Shown: positions 1 through 8,706, counted from the first letter of the stretch. The stretch is DNA of 64,000 bases from Nostoc sp. NIES-4103 (GCF_002368335.1 NZ_AP018288.1:2522208-2586207); one strand, 5' to 3'. Made by a program: numbers and translations. Notes: a model not told the origin generated them from the sequence alone.

Positions 1-948
1 TCCGATTACATGAGTGCAGAACAAACGGCAACAGGACAGCTATTAATTCAGGAGAAATCACCATCACAACCACCGGAAGTCACAACCGAAGAAACATCTG
101 CAAGATTGGCAACCCTCAGCGAAAAGCCACCTCTGTTGCAAATTCATGACCTCAAGGTTGGTTTCCCAGTGCGGGGCGCGTTTGGTGGTACAAAACGCTA
201 CACTATGGCAGTGAATGGTGTCTCCTTTGATGTGAAACCAGGCGAAACATTGGGTTTGGTAGGAGAATCTGGTTGCGGCAAAACCACCCTTGGCAGAACT
301 TTGCTGCGATTAATCGAGCCAATGAGTGGTAATATCATCTTTGATGGGCAAGATATTACAAAGCTTAAAGGAGAACCGTTGCAGAAATTGCGGCGGGAAA
401 TGCAAATAGTCTTCCAAAATCCTTTTAGTTCCCTCGATCCCCGGATGAAGATTGGGGATGCAGTGATGGAACCGTTGTTAATTCACTCAGTTGGCAAGAC
501 GCAACGACAACGACGAGAACGCGTTGCAGAACTTTTAGAAAGAGTGGGATTGAGTGCAGATGCAATGAATCGTTACCCTCATCAGTTTTCTGGTGGTCAA
601 CGCCAGCGGGTTTGTATTGCCCGTTCCTTAGCATTAAATCCCAAATTTATTATCTGTGATGAATCGGTTTCAGCGCTAGATGTATCAGTACAGGCACAAG
701 TATTGAATCTTTTAAAAGAATTACAGGATGATTTTCAGCTGACTTATATTTTCATTTCTCACGATTTAAGTGTAGTGAAATTTATGAGCGATCGCATTTT
801 AGTTATGAATCGCGGCAAAATCGTCGAACAAGGCACAGCCGAAAGCATCTACCGCGAACCCAAAGAAGAATATACACAAAAATTAATTGCTTCAATTCCC
901 ACAGGTAGCCCCGAACGCGTGCGACATCGGCAAATAGGGACGATATAA
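1..948 (+). CDS. Peptide-type ABC transporter ATP-binding protein, C-terminal half (5'-truncated by window edge)
   Basis: ATPase of the dipeptide/oligopeptide (DppF/OppF) importer class, which powers uptake from the cytoplasmic face. Counting from an in-frame ATG at 10, Walker A (GESGCGKTT) lies near residue 85, the signature FSGGQRQR near 195, Walker B FIICDE followed by SVSALD near 215, and the H-loop SHD near 250; the C-terminal peptide-transporter tail (YTQKLIASIPTG) is present. The frame is open to base 1, and about 40 linker-like residues precede the domain. In cyanobacteria this subunit is often the second half of a DppD-DppF fusion of about 600 residues, so the ATG at 10 is probably internal. 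The ATPase call is firm; the fusion is inferred from the open frame and the long linker. Confidence 0.85.
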   Translation, partial: SDYMSAEQTATGQLLIQEKSPSQPPEVTTEETSARLATLSEKPPLLQIHDLKVGFPVRGAFGGTKRYTMAVNGVSFDVKPGETLGLVGESGCGKTTLGRTLLRLIEPMSGNIIFDGQDITKLKGEPLQKLRREMQIVFQNPFSSLDPRMKIGDAVMEPLLIHSVGKTQRQRRERVAELLERVGLSADAMNRYPHQFSGGQRQRVCIARSLALNPKFIICDESVSALDVSVQAQVLNLLKELQDDFQLTYIFISHDLSVVKFMSDRILVMNRGKIVEQGTAESIYREPKEEYTQKLIASIPTGSPERVRHRQIGTI

Positions 949-954
949 GTTTGA

Positions 955-1046
955 GTTAGGAGTTAGGAGTTAGGAGTTAGTTGTCATTTGTCATTTGTTA
1001 TTCTCCCTCATCTCCCCCGCTCCCCTGCTCCCCTGCTCCCCATCTC
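955..1046. repeat. Short tandem repeats between convergent genes
   Basis: Heptamer copies of GAGTTAG followed by a pyrimidine-rich CTCCCCTG/CATCTCCC stretch. The same combination recurs at about 16567, 19530, 48652 and, inverted, 51295. It is typical Nostoc spacer sequence and is not coding. Confidence 0.8.
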
Positions 1047-1048
1047 CC

Positions 1049-2461
1049 CTACAGCGGCAAGCAAATTGTAAAAGTTGCCCCCTGATTTGCTACACTGCCA
1101 GCTGTAACAGTACCCTGATGAGCTTCTATAATTCGTTTAGCGATCGCTAACCCTAAACCATTGCCACTGCCTTTACGGGAGGGGTCTGTGGTATAAAATT
1201 GCTCAAAAATATGAGGTAAATCGCTTTCGCTAATGCCTTGTCCTTGGTCTCGAATTTCCAGAATTGCTTGTTTTCCTTGTTTGTACCCAGAAATAAAAAC
1301 TTGAGAATTCGGTGCTGAGTGTTTGATGGCATTATCTAGCACATTTAAAATTGCCTGGAGTAGCCTCTCTGGGTCGCCCTCTATTAATAGGTCAACCACA
1401 TTTACTTGCACAGATATACCCAAGGCTTGCATTCGAGGTTCTGTAGCATTAACAGCACGATGAATTAGACCACGTAGTGAGATTATTTGCTGTTCAAGTT
1501 GAGTAACTCCCGCTTCCAAGCGTCCTAAATCGAGCAAATCATGAATTAGTTGCGATAAGCGTTTGATTTCGCTAGAGATAGTTTGAAAAAAGCGATCGCG
1601 TAATTGTGGTTCTTCATAAGCTCCACTTTGGAGTGCGTCTATGGTGACTTGCACATTACTAATAGGGGTGCGGAGTTCGTGAGAAACATTTGCCAGAAAA
1701 ACCCTGCGTTCTTGATCTAGGGAAGCCAACCGTTCACTCATACGGTTAAGTTCTGCTGCCAATTGATCTAACTCATTTTTCTCATGAAGTAGCAGTATAT
1801 CACCAAAATGACCACTACCCAAGCGAATTGCAAAGTTTCGCATCACTTCAATAGGTTTTGAGAGACTGCGAGCCAGACGAGTGCTAATGAGCGCACATAT
1901 CAAGATGATCATCATTAGCGTCCCCAAAACACTCCAAATCACTTTGGTAAACTGACGCTGCACTTGCTCTAGAGTAATCGACATTCGCAGCACACCCAGT
2001 AATTGACCATCACGCGAAATTGGTCTAGCGATGTACAGACGATCTTCGGTTGAGAAAAGTCCTTTTGCAATACCCTGTACCGGACGATTTTGCAGTGCTT
2101 CCCACATTCCAGGAACCTTGTACCAGTCTGTAACCTGTTTGTCCCGTGGGTCAGAAGTAGCTAACAAACGACCTTGTTGATTAAAAATGCGAAGCGTCAC
2201 AGTTTGTGGTGCGCCATACCGCTGTACTAGTACCTCGACGCGTTGCAGGTTTTTTACTTCCAATGCATCTGCTGCACTCTCACTTAAAGCAGTTGTCCAG
2301 TTCTCCAAATCTACTTGTCGTGTCTGCATGAAGTAGCCATAGAACGACCATAGAATGTAACTGGCCATGAGAGAAGTTCCCAAGGTTGTCAGCAACAAAT
2401 AGGTAGCTAACAGCTTGGCATGAATAGTATTTAATTTGACACGAGGCCACCAGCCCTTCAT
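1049..2461 (-). CDS. Membrane sensor histidine kinase
   Basis: Sensor kinase of a two-component system, 470 residues. It has a TM segment at about 17-38, an extracytoplasmic sensor loop of about 135 residues, a second TM at about 174-195, a HAMP domain, then HisKA with the phospho-acceptor His261 in the motif FLANVSHELRTP, and a HATPase domain with the N box around Asn377 (NVLDNAIKHS), a G1 box DQGQGI and a G2 box GNGLGLAI. The start codon overlaps the last 4 bp of the upstream receiver gene, so the two are co-transcribed and probably translationally coupled. The ligand cannot be inferred; the loop looks like a PAS-like periplasmic sensor. Not recognised as a named cyanobacterial kinase. Confidence 0.93.
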   Translation of the reverse strand: MKGWWPRVKLNTIHAKLLATYLLLTTLGTSLMASYILWSFYGYFMQTRQVDLENWTTALSESAADALEVKNLQRVEVLVQRYGAPQTVTLRIFNQQGRLLATSDPRDKQVTDWYKVPGMWEALQNRPVQGIAKGLFSTEDRLYIARPISRDGQLLGVLRMSITLEQVQRQFTKVIWSVLGTLMMIILICALISTRLARSLSKPIEVMRNFAIRLGSGHFGDILLLHEKNELDQLAAELNRMSERLASLDQERRVFLANVSHELRTPISNVQVTIDALQSGAYEEPQLRDRFFQTISSEIKRLSQLIHDLLDLGRLEAGVTQLEQQIISLRGLIHRAVNATEPRMQALGISVQVNVVDLLIEGDPERLLQAILNVLDNAIKHSAPNSQVFISGYKQGKQAILEIRDQGQGISESDLPHIFEQFYTTDPSRKGSGNGLGLAIAKRIIEAHQGTVTAGSVANQGATFTICLPL

Positions 2462-2835
2462 GAAGGCTGATCCCCAGAACGACGACGCAACACTGCTTTT
2501 ATACGTGCCAGCAGTTCACGAGTGTTAAATGGCTTAGTAACATAATCATCTGCTCCCGCTTCCAAGCCCCAAATTTTATCAATATCTTGGTCTTTGGCTG
2601 TCAGCATGACAATAGGAACATCGGAAAATGCGCGAATTCGCCAACAGACTTCCATACCACTAACCTCTGGCAGCATAAGGTCTAGTAAAATTACATCAGG
2701 TACTTGCTTGTGGAACTGTTTAATAGCATTATGCCCATCATTTGCCGTTGTCACCGTGTAGCCTTCTTTTTGTAAGGTGTAGGTGAGGCTTTCGCATAAA
2801 GGTACTTCATCATCCACTAGTAAGACGTGCGGCAT
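2458..2835 (-). CDS. Single-domain response regulator (receiver only)
   Basis: Receiver domain of 125 residues with the acidic pair DDE near the N-terminus, phospho-acceptor Asp52 (ILLDLMLPE), the switch Thr in MLTAKD and Lys101 in VTKPF. ATG at 2835 is chosen; an in-frame TTG lies 6 bp upstream. The sequence closely resembles the receiver of OmpR/PhoB-type regulators and ends in the usual linker region (AVLRRR), but no winged-helix output domain follows: the stop overlaps the kinase start in an ATGA-type junction. Either it signals by protein contact, or it is a regulator that lost its DNA-binding half. The kinase immediately downstream is the evident partner. Confidence 0.9.
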   Translation of the reverse strand: MPHVLLVDDEVPLCESLTYTLQKEGYTVTTANDGHNAIKQFHKQVPDVILLDLMLPEVSGMEVCWRIRAFSDVPIVMLTAKDQDIDKIWGLEAGADDYVTKPFNTRELLARIKAVLRRRSGDQPS

Positions 2836-2934
2836 TTGCAATTTTGGTTAATGGTCAATTCTAGCCTGACAAGCAGTTTGTCTTCTGACATCCTTCCGAA
2901 GGTACAACTATACCACTGAAGCTGACTGATGGGT

Positions 2935-3056
2935 AATGGGTAATGGGTAATGGGTAATGGGTGAGATGTGATGACTAATAGTAAAATCCAATTCCCAATT
3001 CCCAATTCCCAATTCCCCACTCCACAGGTATCATAACTGTTTAAGCGGACATGGTA
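2935..3056 (-). repeat. Dispersed repeat, inverted partner of 23640-23756
   Basis: The reverse complement of this segment matches 23640-23756 over roughly 120 bp: a TTAAAC-containing head, GGGAATT heptamers, a non-repetitive core (TTTTACTATTAGTCATCACA) and CCATTAC heptamers. The two copies differ in the number of 7-bp units and by scattered substitutions. It forms most of the 500-bp spacer before the next gene. Confidence 0.8.
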
Positions 3057-3342
3057 TTAGTACTGTTTACAAATTTAATTGCAATTGCAATTGCAAGTAG
3101 GTAGGAATTTACGTATTTTTCAGGTTGCTATATTCAAAATTTGCAGATGACCATAGTAAGTAGACTGATAGGATTTTAAATATGAATCGACTCGTAGTAG
3201 GGGCTACAGATGTACGCCCCTATGAGGGTATCTGTATCAGGTATTTCGTAAAATGGTATGAGTGCAGTTCAAGACAGACTTAAACGTGCGCCTCTGTTGG
3301 AGACTCACGTTAATTACGAATTATGAATTAAAAATTACTATT

Positions 3343-3813
3343 ATGACTCATTCATCATTTGTAGCTTCCAGCCAGAAAAATACTGCAATGAAGCGGGATA
3401 TTAAAAAGGTTCCCTTTGTTGAGCTTTTCAATCATCGTTTGCAGGGAGTTGTTTCTAGCGGTTCGGATATTGAACGCGTTTATGTTTCTTTTTTTGAAGC
3501 GGGAACCTTGGATTTTTATTGCAGTACAAATAACAACCGTCCTTGTGGGGGTTTGGGCGGCTATCCCTGCAAGCATTTGGTAGAGGTGATGAGGCAAGCG
3601 ATTATAGCTTACGGTATTGACCAAGTTAGAAATTATCTTAAGGTTTCCGGTGATGCAAGTCAAATTAATTCACTCATTGAGATTCTTGATCGGCGAGGTA
3701 CAGTAAAAAAGGAGCCTGCAAGTGAAGTTTTTAGCCGTTTTTTAAATTACCTGCGTTACCTAGAGTTGGAAACGTCAAATTCTCCGCTACCTGAAATGAG
3801 TTGGTTCATTTAA
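3343..3813 (+). CDS. SWIM-like zinc-finger protein of the VWA/MoxR cluster
   Basis: Protein of 156 residues, first gene of a five-gene plus-strand cluster. A cysteine/histidine motif of the form C-x7-C-x7-C-x-H (ending PCKHLVEVM) resembles the SWIM zinc-binding finger, CxC...CxH, with a wider first pair, so zinc binding is likely but the fold is inferred. The rest is predicted alpha/beta with a helical C-terminus. I place the start at ATG 3343, because the upstream in-frame region is spacer repeat (AATTACGAATTATGAATT); Met at 3388 is an alternative. SWIM proteins accompany MoxR/VWA/DUF5682 genes in other bacteria, which supports the assignment. It may act as a nucleic-acid or protein adaptor; the function is unproven. 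Confidence 0.75.
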   Translation: MTHSSFVASSQKNTAMKRDIKKVPFVELFNHRLQGVVSSGSDIERVYVSFFEAGTLDFYCSTNNNRPCGGLGGYPCKHLVEVMRQAIIAYGIDQVRNYLKVSGDASQINSLIEILDRRGTVKKEPASEVFSRFLNYLRYLELETSNSPLPEMSWFI

Positions 3814-3828
3814 GAATGCTTTGTGCCT

Positions 3829-3996
3829 TAGAGGATGTCTGAGAAGTATTCGGCTGTTATCTTAAGTACATTCAGATCCCCCCTAACCCCCCTTAAAAAG
3901 GGGGGAACAAGAATTAAAGTCCCCCTTTTTAAGGGGGATTTAGGGGGATCTAAACTCATTTGATACATAGTTAAGGACTTTTCAGACATCCTCTTA
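3829..3996. mobile_element. MITE-like element nested in another repeat
   Basis: About 168 bp with terminal inverted repeats of about 18 bp: AGAGGATGTCTGAGAAGT at the left and ACTTTTCAGACATCCTCT at the right (one mismatch). The centre is a G/C-tract hairpin (CCCCCTTAAAAAGGGGG type). Flanks TTAG/TTAG suggest a short target duplication. It interrupts a CTTTGTGCCTTAGTGCC repeat that continues to about 4051. No transposase is encoded. Confidence 0.75.
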
Positions 3997-3999
3997 GTG

Positions 4000-4054
4000 C
4001 CTTGGTGGTAAAAAATCTTTGAACCACAAAAGACACCAAGACACAAAGAGTTTT
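4000..4054. repeat. Palindromic CTTTGTG/CACAAAG spacer repeat
   Basis: Imperfect inverted repeat (TTAGTGCCTTGGTGGT ... ACCACAAAAGACACCAAGAC) of the same family as those at 7332, 8608 and 11541. The left arm begins before 3829 and is split by the MITE-like insertion. Confidence 0.65.
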
Positions 4055-4168
4055 CATTCGTTTTAGTAGTCCATATTATACCAATTCAATAAAATGATTG
4101 TCACAGATTGATTGCTCAAAGCGATTACCATCCAAAATCTAAAATCCAAAATCCAAAATGGTACAATC

Positions 4169-5593
4169 ATGGCTTTCACAAGTGCGTTGAATCAATTAAG
4201 CGAAAGTAATCAAGTTGCATTTGAGTTGATTGCAGATTTAGATGAGTGTTTTATTATTGGCTTTGCCAATTTAGATCAACAACATCTAGAGACTTTGAAG
4301 ACTTGGGAGCGTGTATTTACTGGCACACCATTAGAACAGTCACTGGCTGATGCGATCGCAGCAATTACAGCAAATGAATTTGTAGATCAACATTTTGCCG
4401 TTTTAGCGACTGTACGTGGTTCCATTCAAGGCTCACTATTTGATACATTGCAATCTCAAGTGAAAAATTTGTTGGGGCGATGTCTGACGACAAGCCCCTT
4501 TGGGTCTACGCCAATTGCTGAGGTAGAGTTTGCATATGAAGCAACAGAAGTACCAAACAATCTAAAAGTTCTTTTAGCAAGTGTGCGTCACTGGCTAATG
4601 GAAATTGCTTTAGTAGGATATGCGCGTCTCGATACAGCTACTTTAATACCTTTTTTGGGAACACTCGAACAAATTCAAGCAGAACCTTTATTGATAAGAC
4701 AAGCTGCTTTACTGACGGGATATTTTAACGAATTAATGCGTAATATTCCCGCTGTCGATAGTCAAGTGATTCCTGCATATCGTTGGGTTGATTTGTGGAT
4801 GCAGGCGATGTTAGGGACTGTACGGTTGCCTATTTTGCCGAAATCACAGCCAATAACTGGGAATTTAGAAATTTTAGGTTTAGATTTGCGACAACATGCC
4901 AATTTAGTTAGTTTTACAGCTTATGGTTTATTAAATGCAAATAATCAAACTCAGTTTGTGCGACTTACCCAGTCAGCTTACAAAGTAGATGCAATTAATA
5001 ATGAGCAAATTTGGTTGTTATTTCCGAAAGCGGCTGATTTACTTGAAGCTTTTGCACAAAATCGCGTATTAATTCTCAAAGATATACCCTTGCTACCTAC
5101 AGGTGATTTGCTGTGGCAAGGTCAAGGCGAGCTTGGTCAGGATTATAATTTGATGGAGCGGGCAGCAAAATTCTTTGCTGAAAATGCAGGAGATAGCCTG
5201 ACTTATTGTACAGTTGTACCGAGCGATCGCCATCCCATCCAACTTGCCGAACCGATATTTCTCAACAACTATAAAGTTGTCAAAAAAGACGAAAATCTCA
5301 TTTTAACTTGGGGTGATGGAGGCGAACTCAGCATTGCTTCAGAACGCATCAGCAACTTATCAGAACTAGATTTAGAAACAATTGCCAAATCTATCCAAAT
5401 ATTTGGACTTTTACGTTTCAATGCGGGAAAATGGGCAATTCAACCATTAGCTGCCACAATTAAAGGTAAATTAATATATACAATATATACAGGTAAAACA
5501 GCCGCACAAGTAATTTCACGTAAAGATTCATTAAAAGGTAGCGTCGTCGGAATTCTGCAAGAACGCTCTAGCCGTCTACTACGTAAGGGTTGA
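4169..5593 (+). CDS. Unrecognised protein of the VWA/MoxR cluster
   Basis: Protein of 474 residues with no domain that I recognise. It is largely alpha-helical in the first half (many Leu/Ala-rich amphipathic segments, for example LLASVRHWLMEIALVGYARL) and more beta-rich in the second half, with no signal peptide, TM segment or catalytic motif visible. The start is ATG 4169; the 19 residues upstream in frame are encoded by AATCCAAA spacer repeats and are not protein. It lies second in the cluster, between the SWIM-like gene and the VWA gene, a position that in related bacterial clusters is filled by a large uncharacterised protein (DUF5691 in actinobacteria). I cannot show homology to DUF5691 by eye. 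A cytosolic partner or scaffold is the best inference. Confidence 0.8.
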   Translation: MAFTSALNQLSESNQVAFELIADLDECFIIGFANLDQQHLETLKTWERVFTGTPLEQSLADAIAAITANEFVDQHFAVLATVRGSIQGSLFDTLQSQVKNLLGRCLTTSPFGSTPIAEVEFAYEATEVPNNLKVLLASVRHWLMEIALVGYARLDTATLIPFLGTLEQIQAEPLLIRQAALLTGYFNELMRNIPAVDSQVIPAYRWVDLWMQAMLGTVRLPILPKSQPITGNLEILGLDLRQHANLVSFTAYGLLNANNQTQFVRLTQSAYKVDAINNEQIWLLFPKAADLLEAFAQNRVLILKDIPLLPTGDLLWQGQGELGQDYNLMERAAKFFAENAGDSLTYCTVVPSDRHPIQLAEPIFLNNYKVVKKDENLILTWGDGGELSIASERISNLSELDLETIAKSIQIFGLLRFNAGKWAIQPLAATIKGKLIYTIYTGKTAAQVISRKDSLKGSVVGILQERSSRLLRKG

Positions 5594-5691
5594 GGTAAAT
5601 ATAGCAAAGTGCTGAGTGCTGAGTATAAACGCAGTTATTTCAATGCTTTGAGCCATCAGCATTAGACTTCTTGCAAAAGTCGTTTTTAGTG

Positions 5692-5828
5692 CAATACGAT
5701 TCAGTTAAGGCTAAAATTATTTGCCAAAGTCAATTTTTTTACGTAGACGCGTAGCGGCTTGCCGCAGGCTACCGCAGAGGCGCAGAGAACGCAGAGAGAA
5801 GAGAGAAATGCTTAACTGAACTGTATTG
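5692..5828. mobile_element. MITE-like element, CAATAC family copy 1
   Basis: About 137 bp with terminal inverted repeats CAATAC..TTCAGTTAAG / CTTAACTGAA..GTATTG. The interior carries GTCAATTTTTTTACGTAGAC, the GTAGCGGCTTGCCGCAGGCT hairpin and a CGCAGAGG tract. A second copy in the opposite orientation lies at 26643-26782. A separate TTAGACTTCTTGCAAAAGTC motif lies just upstream at 5662, and CCAGTCC heptamers follow up to the VWA start. Confidence 0.8.
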
Positions 5829-5919
5829 GTTCTTAGCGTTCTTTTCTTTGCGCCTTGGCGCGAGACAAAAAAAGACTTCTCACCCAGTCCCCAGTCCCCA
5901 GTCCCCAGTCCACAGCCAT

Positions 5920-7329
5920 ATGCAAATTTCCCAACGCCGTCAAGTTGTATACTGGCGCTTGCTAACCAGTATGTTTGGCTTTAGTGAACAAGGTGCCAAC
6001 TTTGAAAACATGGCCACTGAAGTTGTCAGCGAGTTGAATTTACCCCAATTAATCCTTGACCCTAATATTAGTATTGAAAACTTACTCCACCGTTACCCAG
6101 AATTAGAAGCAGATTTTAATAATCCCATTATTCCCGAAGACGAAACAACAGACGCAACCGAAGCAACCTTACGCCGTGGACTTGTTATTTCCAAATTACT
6201 GCTAAATGCTTTCGGCCCCAACACCCAAAGCGGAGTTGTCACCGCGCAACAATACGCGCAGTGGCTTAAAGATGTGGGATTTTTAGAAAAAGCCTTGGGA
6301 TGTCAACCGGGAAGTTTGCGAGGACAAGCACCAGGAAGCGGGACAAACCCAGGTAATCAAAATCAGAATTCTGGTGACAGTGCGGGTATGGGTGCGGGTA
6401 CTGGTAGTGGTGGGAGTTTCACCGTCAGCGAAGAACAACTACGCGCCACCCTCAAAGCGTTGGAAGGCGAATTAATTCAACGCATGGCTTTGCAAGAAGT
6501 TCTCAAAGATGACAGGTTAGCCAGTCAACTAACTCCCTCAATGGCTTTGGTAGAACAGCTGTTACGTGAAAAGGCGAATTTATCAGGAAATTCCCTCAAA
6601 AACGCCAAACGTTTAATTCAGGAATATGTCAACGAACTAGCAGAAGTGCTAAGGTTGCAGGTAGCGCAGGCTGTTGCAGGCAAAATTGATTACTCTGTTC
6701 CACCAAAGCGGGTATTTCGCAACTTAGATTTAAAGCGGACAATTTGGAAAAATCTAACAAACTGGAACCCAGAAGAACAAAGATTATTTGTTGATAGGCT
6801 TTATTACCATCACACAGCCAAGAAGAAAACACCAACCAGAATGATTGTAGTAGTTGATCAATCTGGTTCAATGGTGGATGCGATGGTGCAATGTACTATT
6901 CTCGCTTCAATTTTTGCCGGACTTCCTAATGTTGATGTACATTTATTAGCCTTTGATACCCAAGTAATTGATTTAACAGCTTGGGTACATGACCCCTTTG
7001 AAGTGCTGTTACGAACTAACTTAGGAGGAGGAACGTATATTTATGCAGCATTACAAGAAGCAGCACAAAAGATTTTAGAACCACAAAATACGGCGATGGT
7101 GTTGATTTCTGACTTTTACGAAGGTGGTAGCGACCAAGTTTTATTTGATTATATTAAGTCGCTTAAAGAGTCGGGATTACATTTTATCCCAGTGGGTGCC
7201 GTGACAAGTTCAGGATATTTCAGTGTTAATCAATGGTTCCGCGACAAATTGAAGGAGTTGGGTATGCCGATTTTAACTGGAAGTCCGAAGAAGTTGATTG
7301 AGGAGTTAAAGAAGGTAATTGTTACTTAA
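5920..7329 (+). CDS. VWA-domain protein (CoxE/BatA-like), partner of MoxR ATPase
   Basis: Cytosolic protein of 469 residues. A helical N-terminal region and a Gly/Asn/Gln-rich linker (about residues 135-170) precede a C-terminal von Willebrand A domain. The MIDAS metal site is complete: D313-x-S-x-S (VVDQSGSM), Thr372 (GGGTYIY) and Asp398 (LISDFYEG). VWA proteins of this type bind targets through Mg2+ and work with MoxR AAA ATPases, as encoded directly downstream (104 bp). Start ATG 5920 is chosen; the 24 residues upstream in frame come from CCAGTCC repeats. No signal peptide or TM is present, unlike membrane BatA/BatB proteins. Confidence 0.9.
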   Translation: MQISQRRQVVYWRLLTSMFGFSEQGANFENMATEVVSELNLPQLILDPNISIENLLHRYPELEADFNNPIIPEDETTDATEATLRRGLVISKLLLNAFGPNTQSGVVTAQQYAQWLKDVGFLEKALGCQPGSLRGQAPGSGTNPGNQNQNSGDSAGMGAGTGSGGSFTVSEEQLRATLKALEGELIQRMALQEVLKDDRLASQLTPSMALVEQLLREKANLSGNSLKNAKRLIQEYVNELAEVLRLQVAQAVAGKIDYSVPPKRVFRNLDLKRTIWKNLTNWNPEEQRLFVDRLYYHHTAKKKTPTRMIVVVDQSGSMVDAMVQCTILASIFAGLPNVDVHLLAFDTQVIDLTAWVHDPFEVLLRTNLGGGTYIYAALQEAAQKILEPQNTAMVLISDFYEGGSDQVLFDYIKSLKESGLHFIPVGAVTSSGYFSVNQWFRDKLKELGMPILTGSPKKLIEELKKVIVT

Positions 7330-7331
7330 AA

Positions 7332-7412
7332 ACTCTGCGTTCTCTGCGCCTCTGCGGTTATAAAAAGAATTTTTGAACCACAGAGACACAGAGGACACAG
7401 AGAAGAATTGTA
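7332..7412. repeat. Palindromic CTCTGCG/CAGAGAC spacer repeat
   Basis: Inverted repeat between the VWA and MoxR genes: CTCTGCGCCTCTGCGGTT, loop, then AACCACAGAGACACAGAGG. Family member of 4000, 8608 and 11541. Arms could fold in the mRNA between the two genes. Confidence 0.65.
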
Positions 7413-7433
7413 GAAAATAATTAGGAGATAAAT

Positions 7434-8582
7434 ATGCCAAGAAGTAAGAGTAATAGTACAAATGTTGTTAAAAAGGAAGTGATGTTGCGCCAACCTGCGG
7501 AATTGAAGTATGCAGAGGAGTTGGAGTATTTAGCTTCTGTTGATAAGGGTGCGAAACCGTTTTCTTGGCGACTTTCGCCGCAAATGGTACGAACTTTTGT
7601 GTTGGGAAGTACGCCATCGCAAAAATTAGACCGCCAAATTGAACAGAAATGGTATGGAGATAGCGCGATCGCAGAACGTGCTATTGTCACTTTAGCTTCT
7701 GACCGTGGTTTACTGTTGATTGGTGATCCTGGGACTGGTAAAAGTTGGCTGGCTGAGTTACTAGCGGCGGCGATTTCTGGAAATTCGACTTATGTTGTTC
7801 AGGGAACTGCGGGAACTACGGAAGACCAAATCAAGTATTCTTGGAATGTGGCAATGGTGATTGCTGCGGGTCAATCTCGTGATTCTTTGATTCCTTCCCC
7901 AATTATGACAGCGATGCAAAGCGGTGCAATGGGAAGGTTTGAGGAGTTAACCCGCTGTACTTCGGATGTTCAAGACGCACTGATATCAATACTGAGTGAA
8001 AAGTATATTTCTATTCCTGAATTAAAAGATGATAACGTGGCTTTTGCTCAACCAGGATTTAATGTAATTGCCACTGCTAACAGTCGGGATAGGGGTGTCA
8101 ATGAACTTTCCTCAGCGTTGAAAAGACGGTTTAATTTTGTACATATGCCTGTGGTGACGAATAAGAAACAAGAAAAAGAAATTATCCTCTTCCGCACCAA
8201 GGAGTTGATGAACCGTCACGGCTTTGAAGTCGATGTTCCGCCAACCTTACTGGATGTATTATTACAAACCTTCGCAGATTTACGCGAAACTAGTGCAGCA
8301 GCAAGTTCCGATGACCAGCGTTTAGAGTCTTCCCTTTCCACTGCTGAACAAATCGGTGTTTTAGAAGATGCGATTTTACACAGTCGTTATTTTGGTGCCA
8401 CCAATTTAGAAGCCGGTATGTTAGCCAAGTCCCTAGTTGGCACTTTAGTACGTCGTCAACCAGAAGATATTTCCGTGATGAACAAATTTTGGCACGCAGT
8501 TGTAGAAAAGCGCACCAAAGAAAACAAAGGTGAATGGGAAGCCTTTCTCCAAGGCGGAAAACAAGCGATGGGGTTATTTTAA
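7434..8582 (+). CDS. MoxR-type AAA+ ATPase
   Basis: AAA+ ATPase of the MoxR group, 382 residues, which remodels or activates client proteins together with VWA partners. Walker A is GDPGTGKS at residues 97-104. The Walker B region reads MGRFEEL, so the usual Asp-Glu pair is Glu-Glu. Sensor 1 is in VIATANSRDRG and the arginine finger in SALKRRF. A small C-terminal lid domain follows. GGAGAT lies 6 bp before the ATG. It lies between the VWA and DUF5682 genes on the same strand, so the gene products probably form one machine. The ATPase call is firm; the substrate is unknown. Confidence 0.93.
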   Translation: MPRSKSNSTNVVKKEVMLRQPAELKYAEELEYLASVDKGAKPFSWRLSPQMVRTFVLGSTPSQKLDRQIEQKWYGDSAIAERAIVTLASDRGLLLIGDPGTGKSWLAELLAAAISGNSTYVVQGTAGTTEDQIKYSWNVAMVIAAGQSRDSLIPSPIMTAMQSGAMGRFEELTRCTSDVQDALISILSEKYISIPELKDDNVAFAQPGFNVIATANSRDRGVNELSSALKRRFNFVHMPVVTNKKQEKEIILFRTKELMNRHGFEVDVPPTLLDVLLQTFADLRETSAAASSDDQRLESSLSTAEQIGVLEDAILHSRYFGATNLEAGMLAKSLVGTLVRRQPEDISVMNKFWHAVVEKRTKENKGEWEAFLQGGKQAMGLF

Positions 8583-8607
8583 CATCACCCAAAAACCCTC
8601 TCAAACT

Positions 8608-8690
8608 CTTATTCCTCTGCGTCCTCTGCGTCTCTGTGGTTCGTTTTTCTTTATCTCACGCAGAGGCGCAGAGAGGAACGCAAGATATTT
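8608..8690. repeat. Palindromic CCTCTGCG spacer repeat
   Basis: CCTCTGCGTCCTCTGCGTCT and, after a T-rich loop, CGCAGAGGCGCAGAGAGG form an inverted repeat between the MoxR and DUF5682 genes. Same family as the other junction repeats of this cluster. Confidence 0.65.
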
Positions 8691-8706
8691 GGAAATCTGG
8701 TGAATT

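Noticed and set aside
955..1046. Regularly spaced short repeats as a CRISPR array
   Set aside because: Units are 7 bp and contiguous, with no spacers. The same applies to the other heptamer blocks; no CRISPR array or cas gene was seen.
4112..4168. Upstream start of the second cluster gene
   Set aside because: AATCCAAA spacer repeats encode it (IQNLKSKIQNG is a typical repeat translation).
5848..5919. Upstream start of the VWA gene
   Set aside because: The extra residues come from CCAGTCC heptamers; ATG 5920 fits the domain better.
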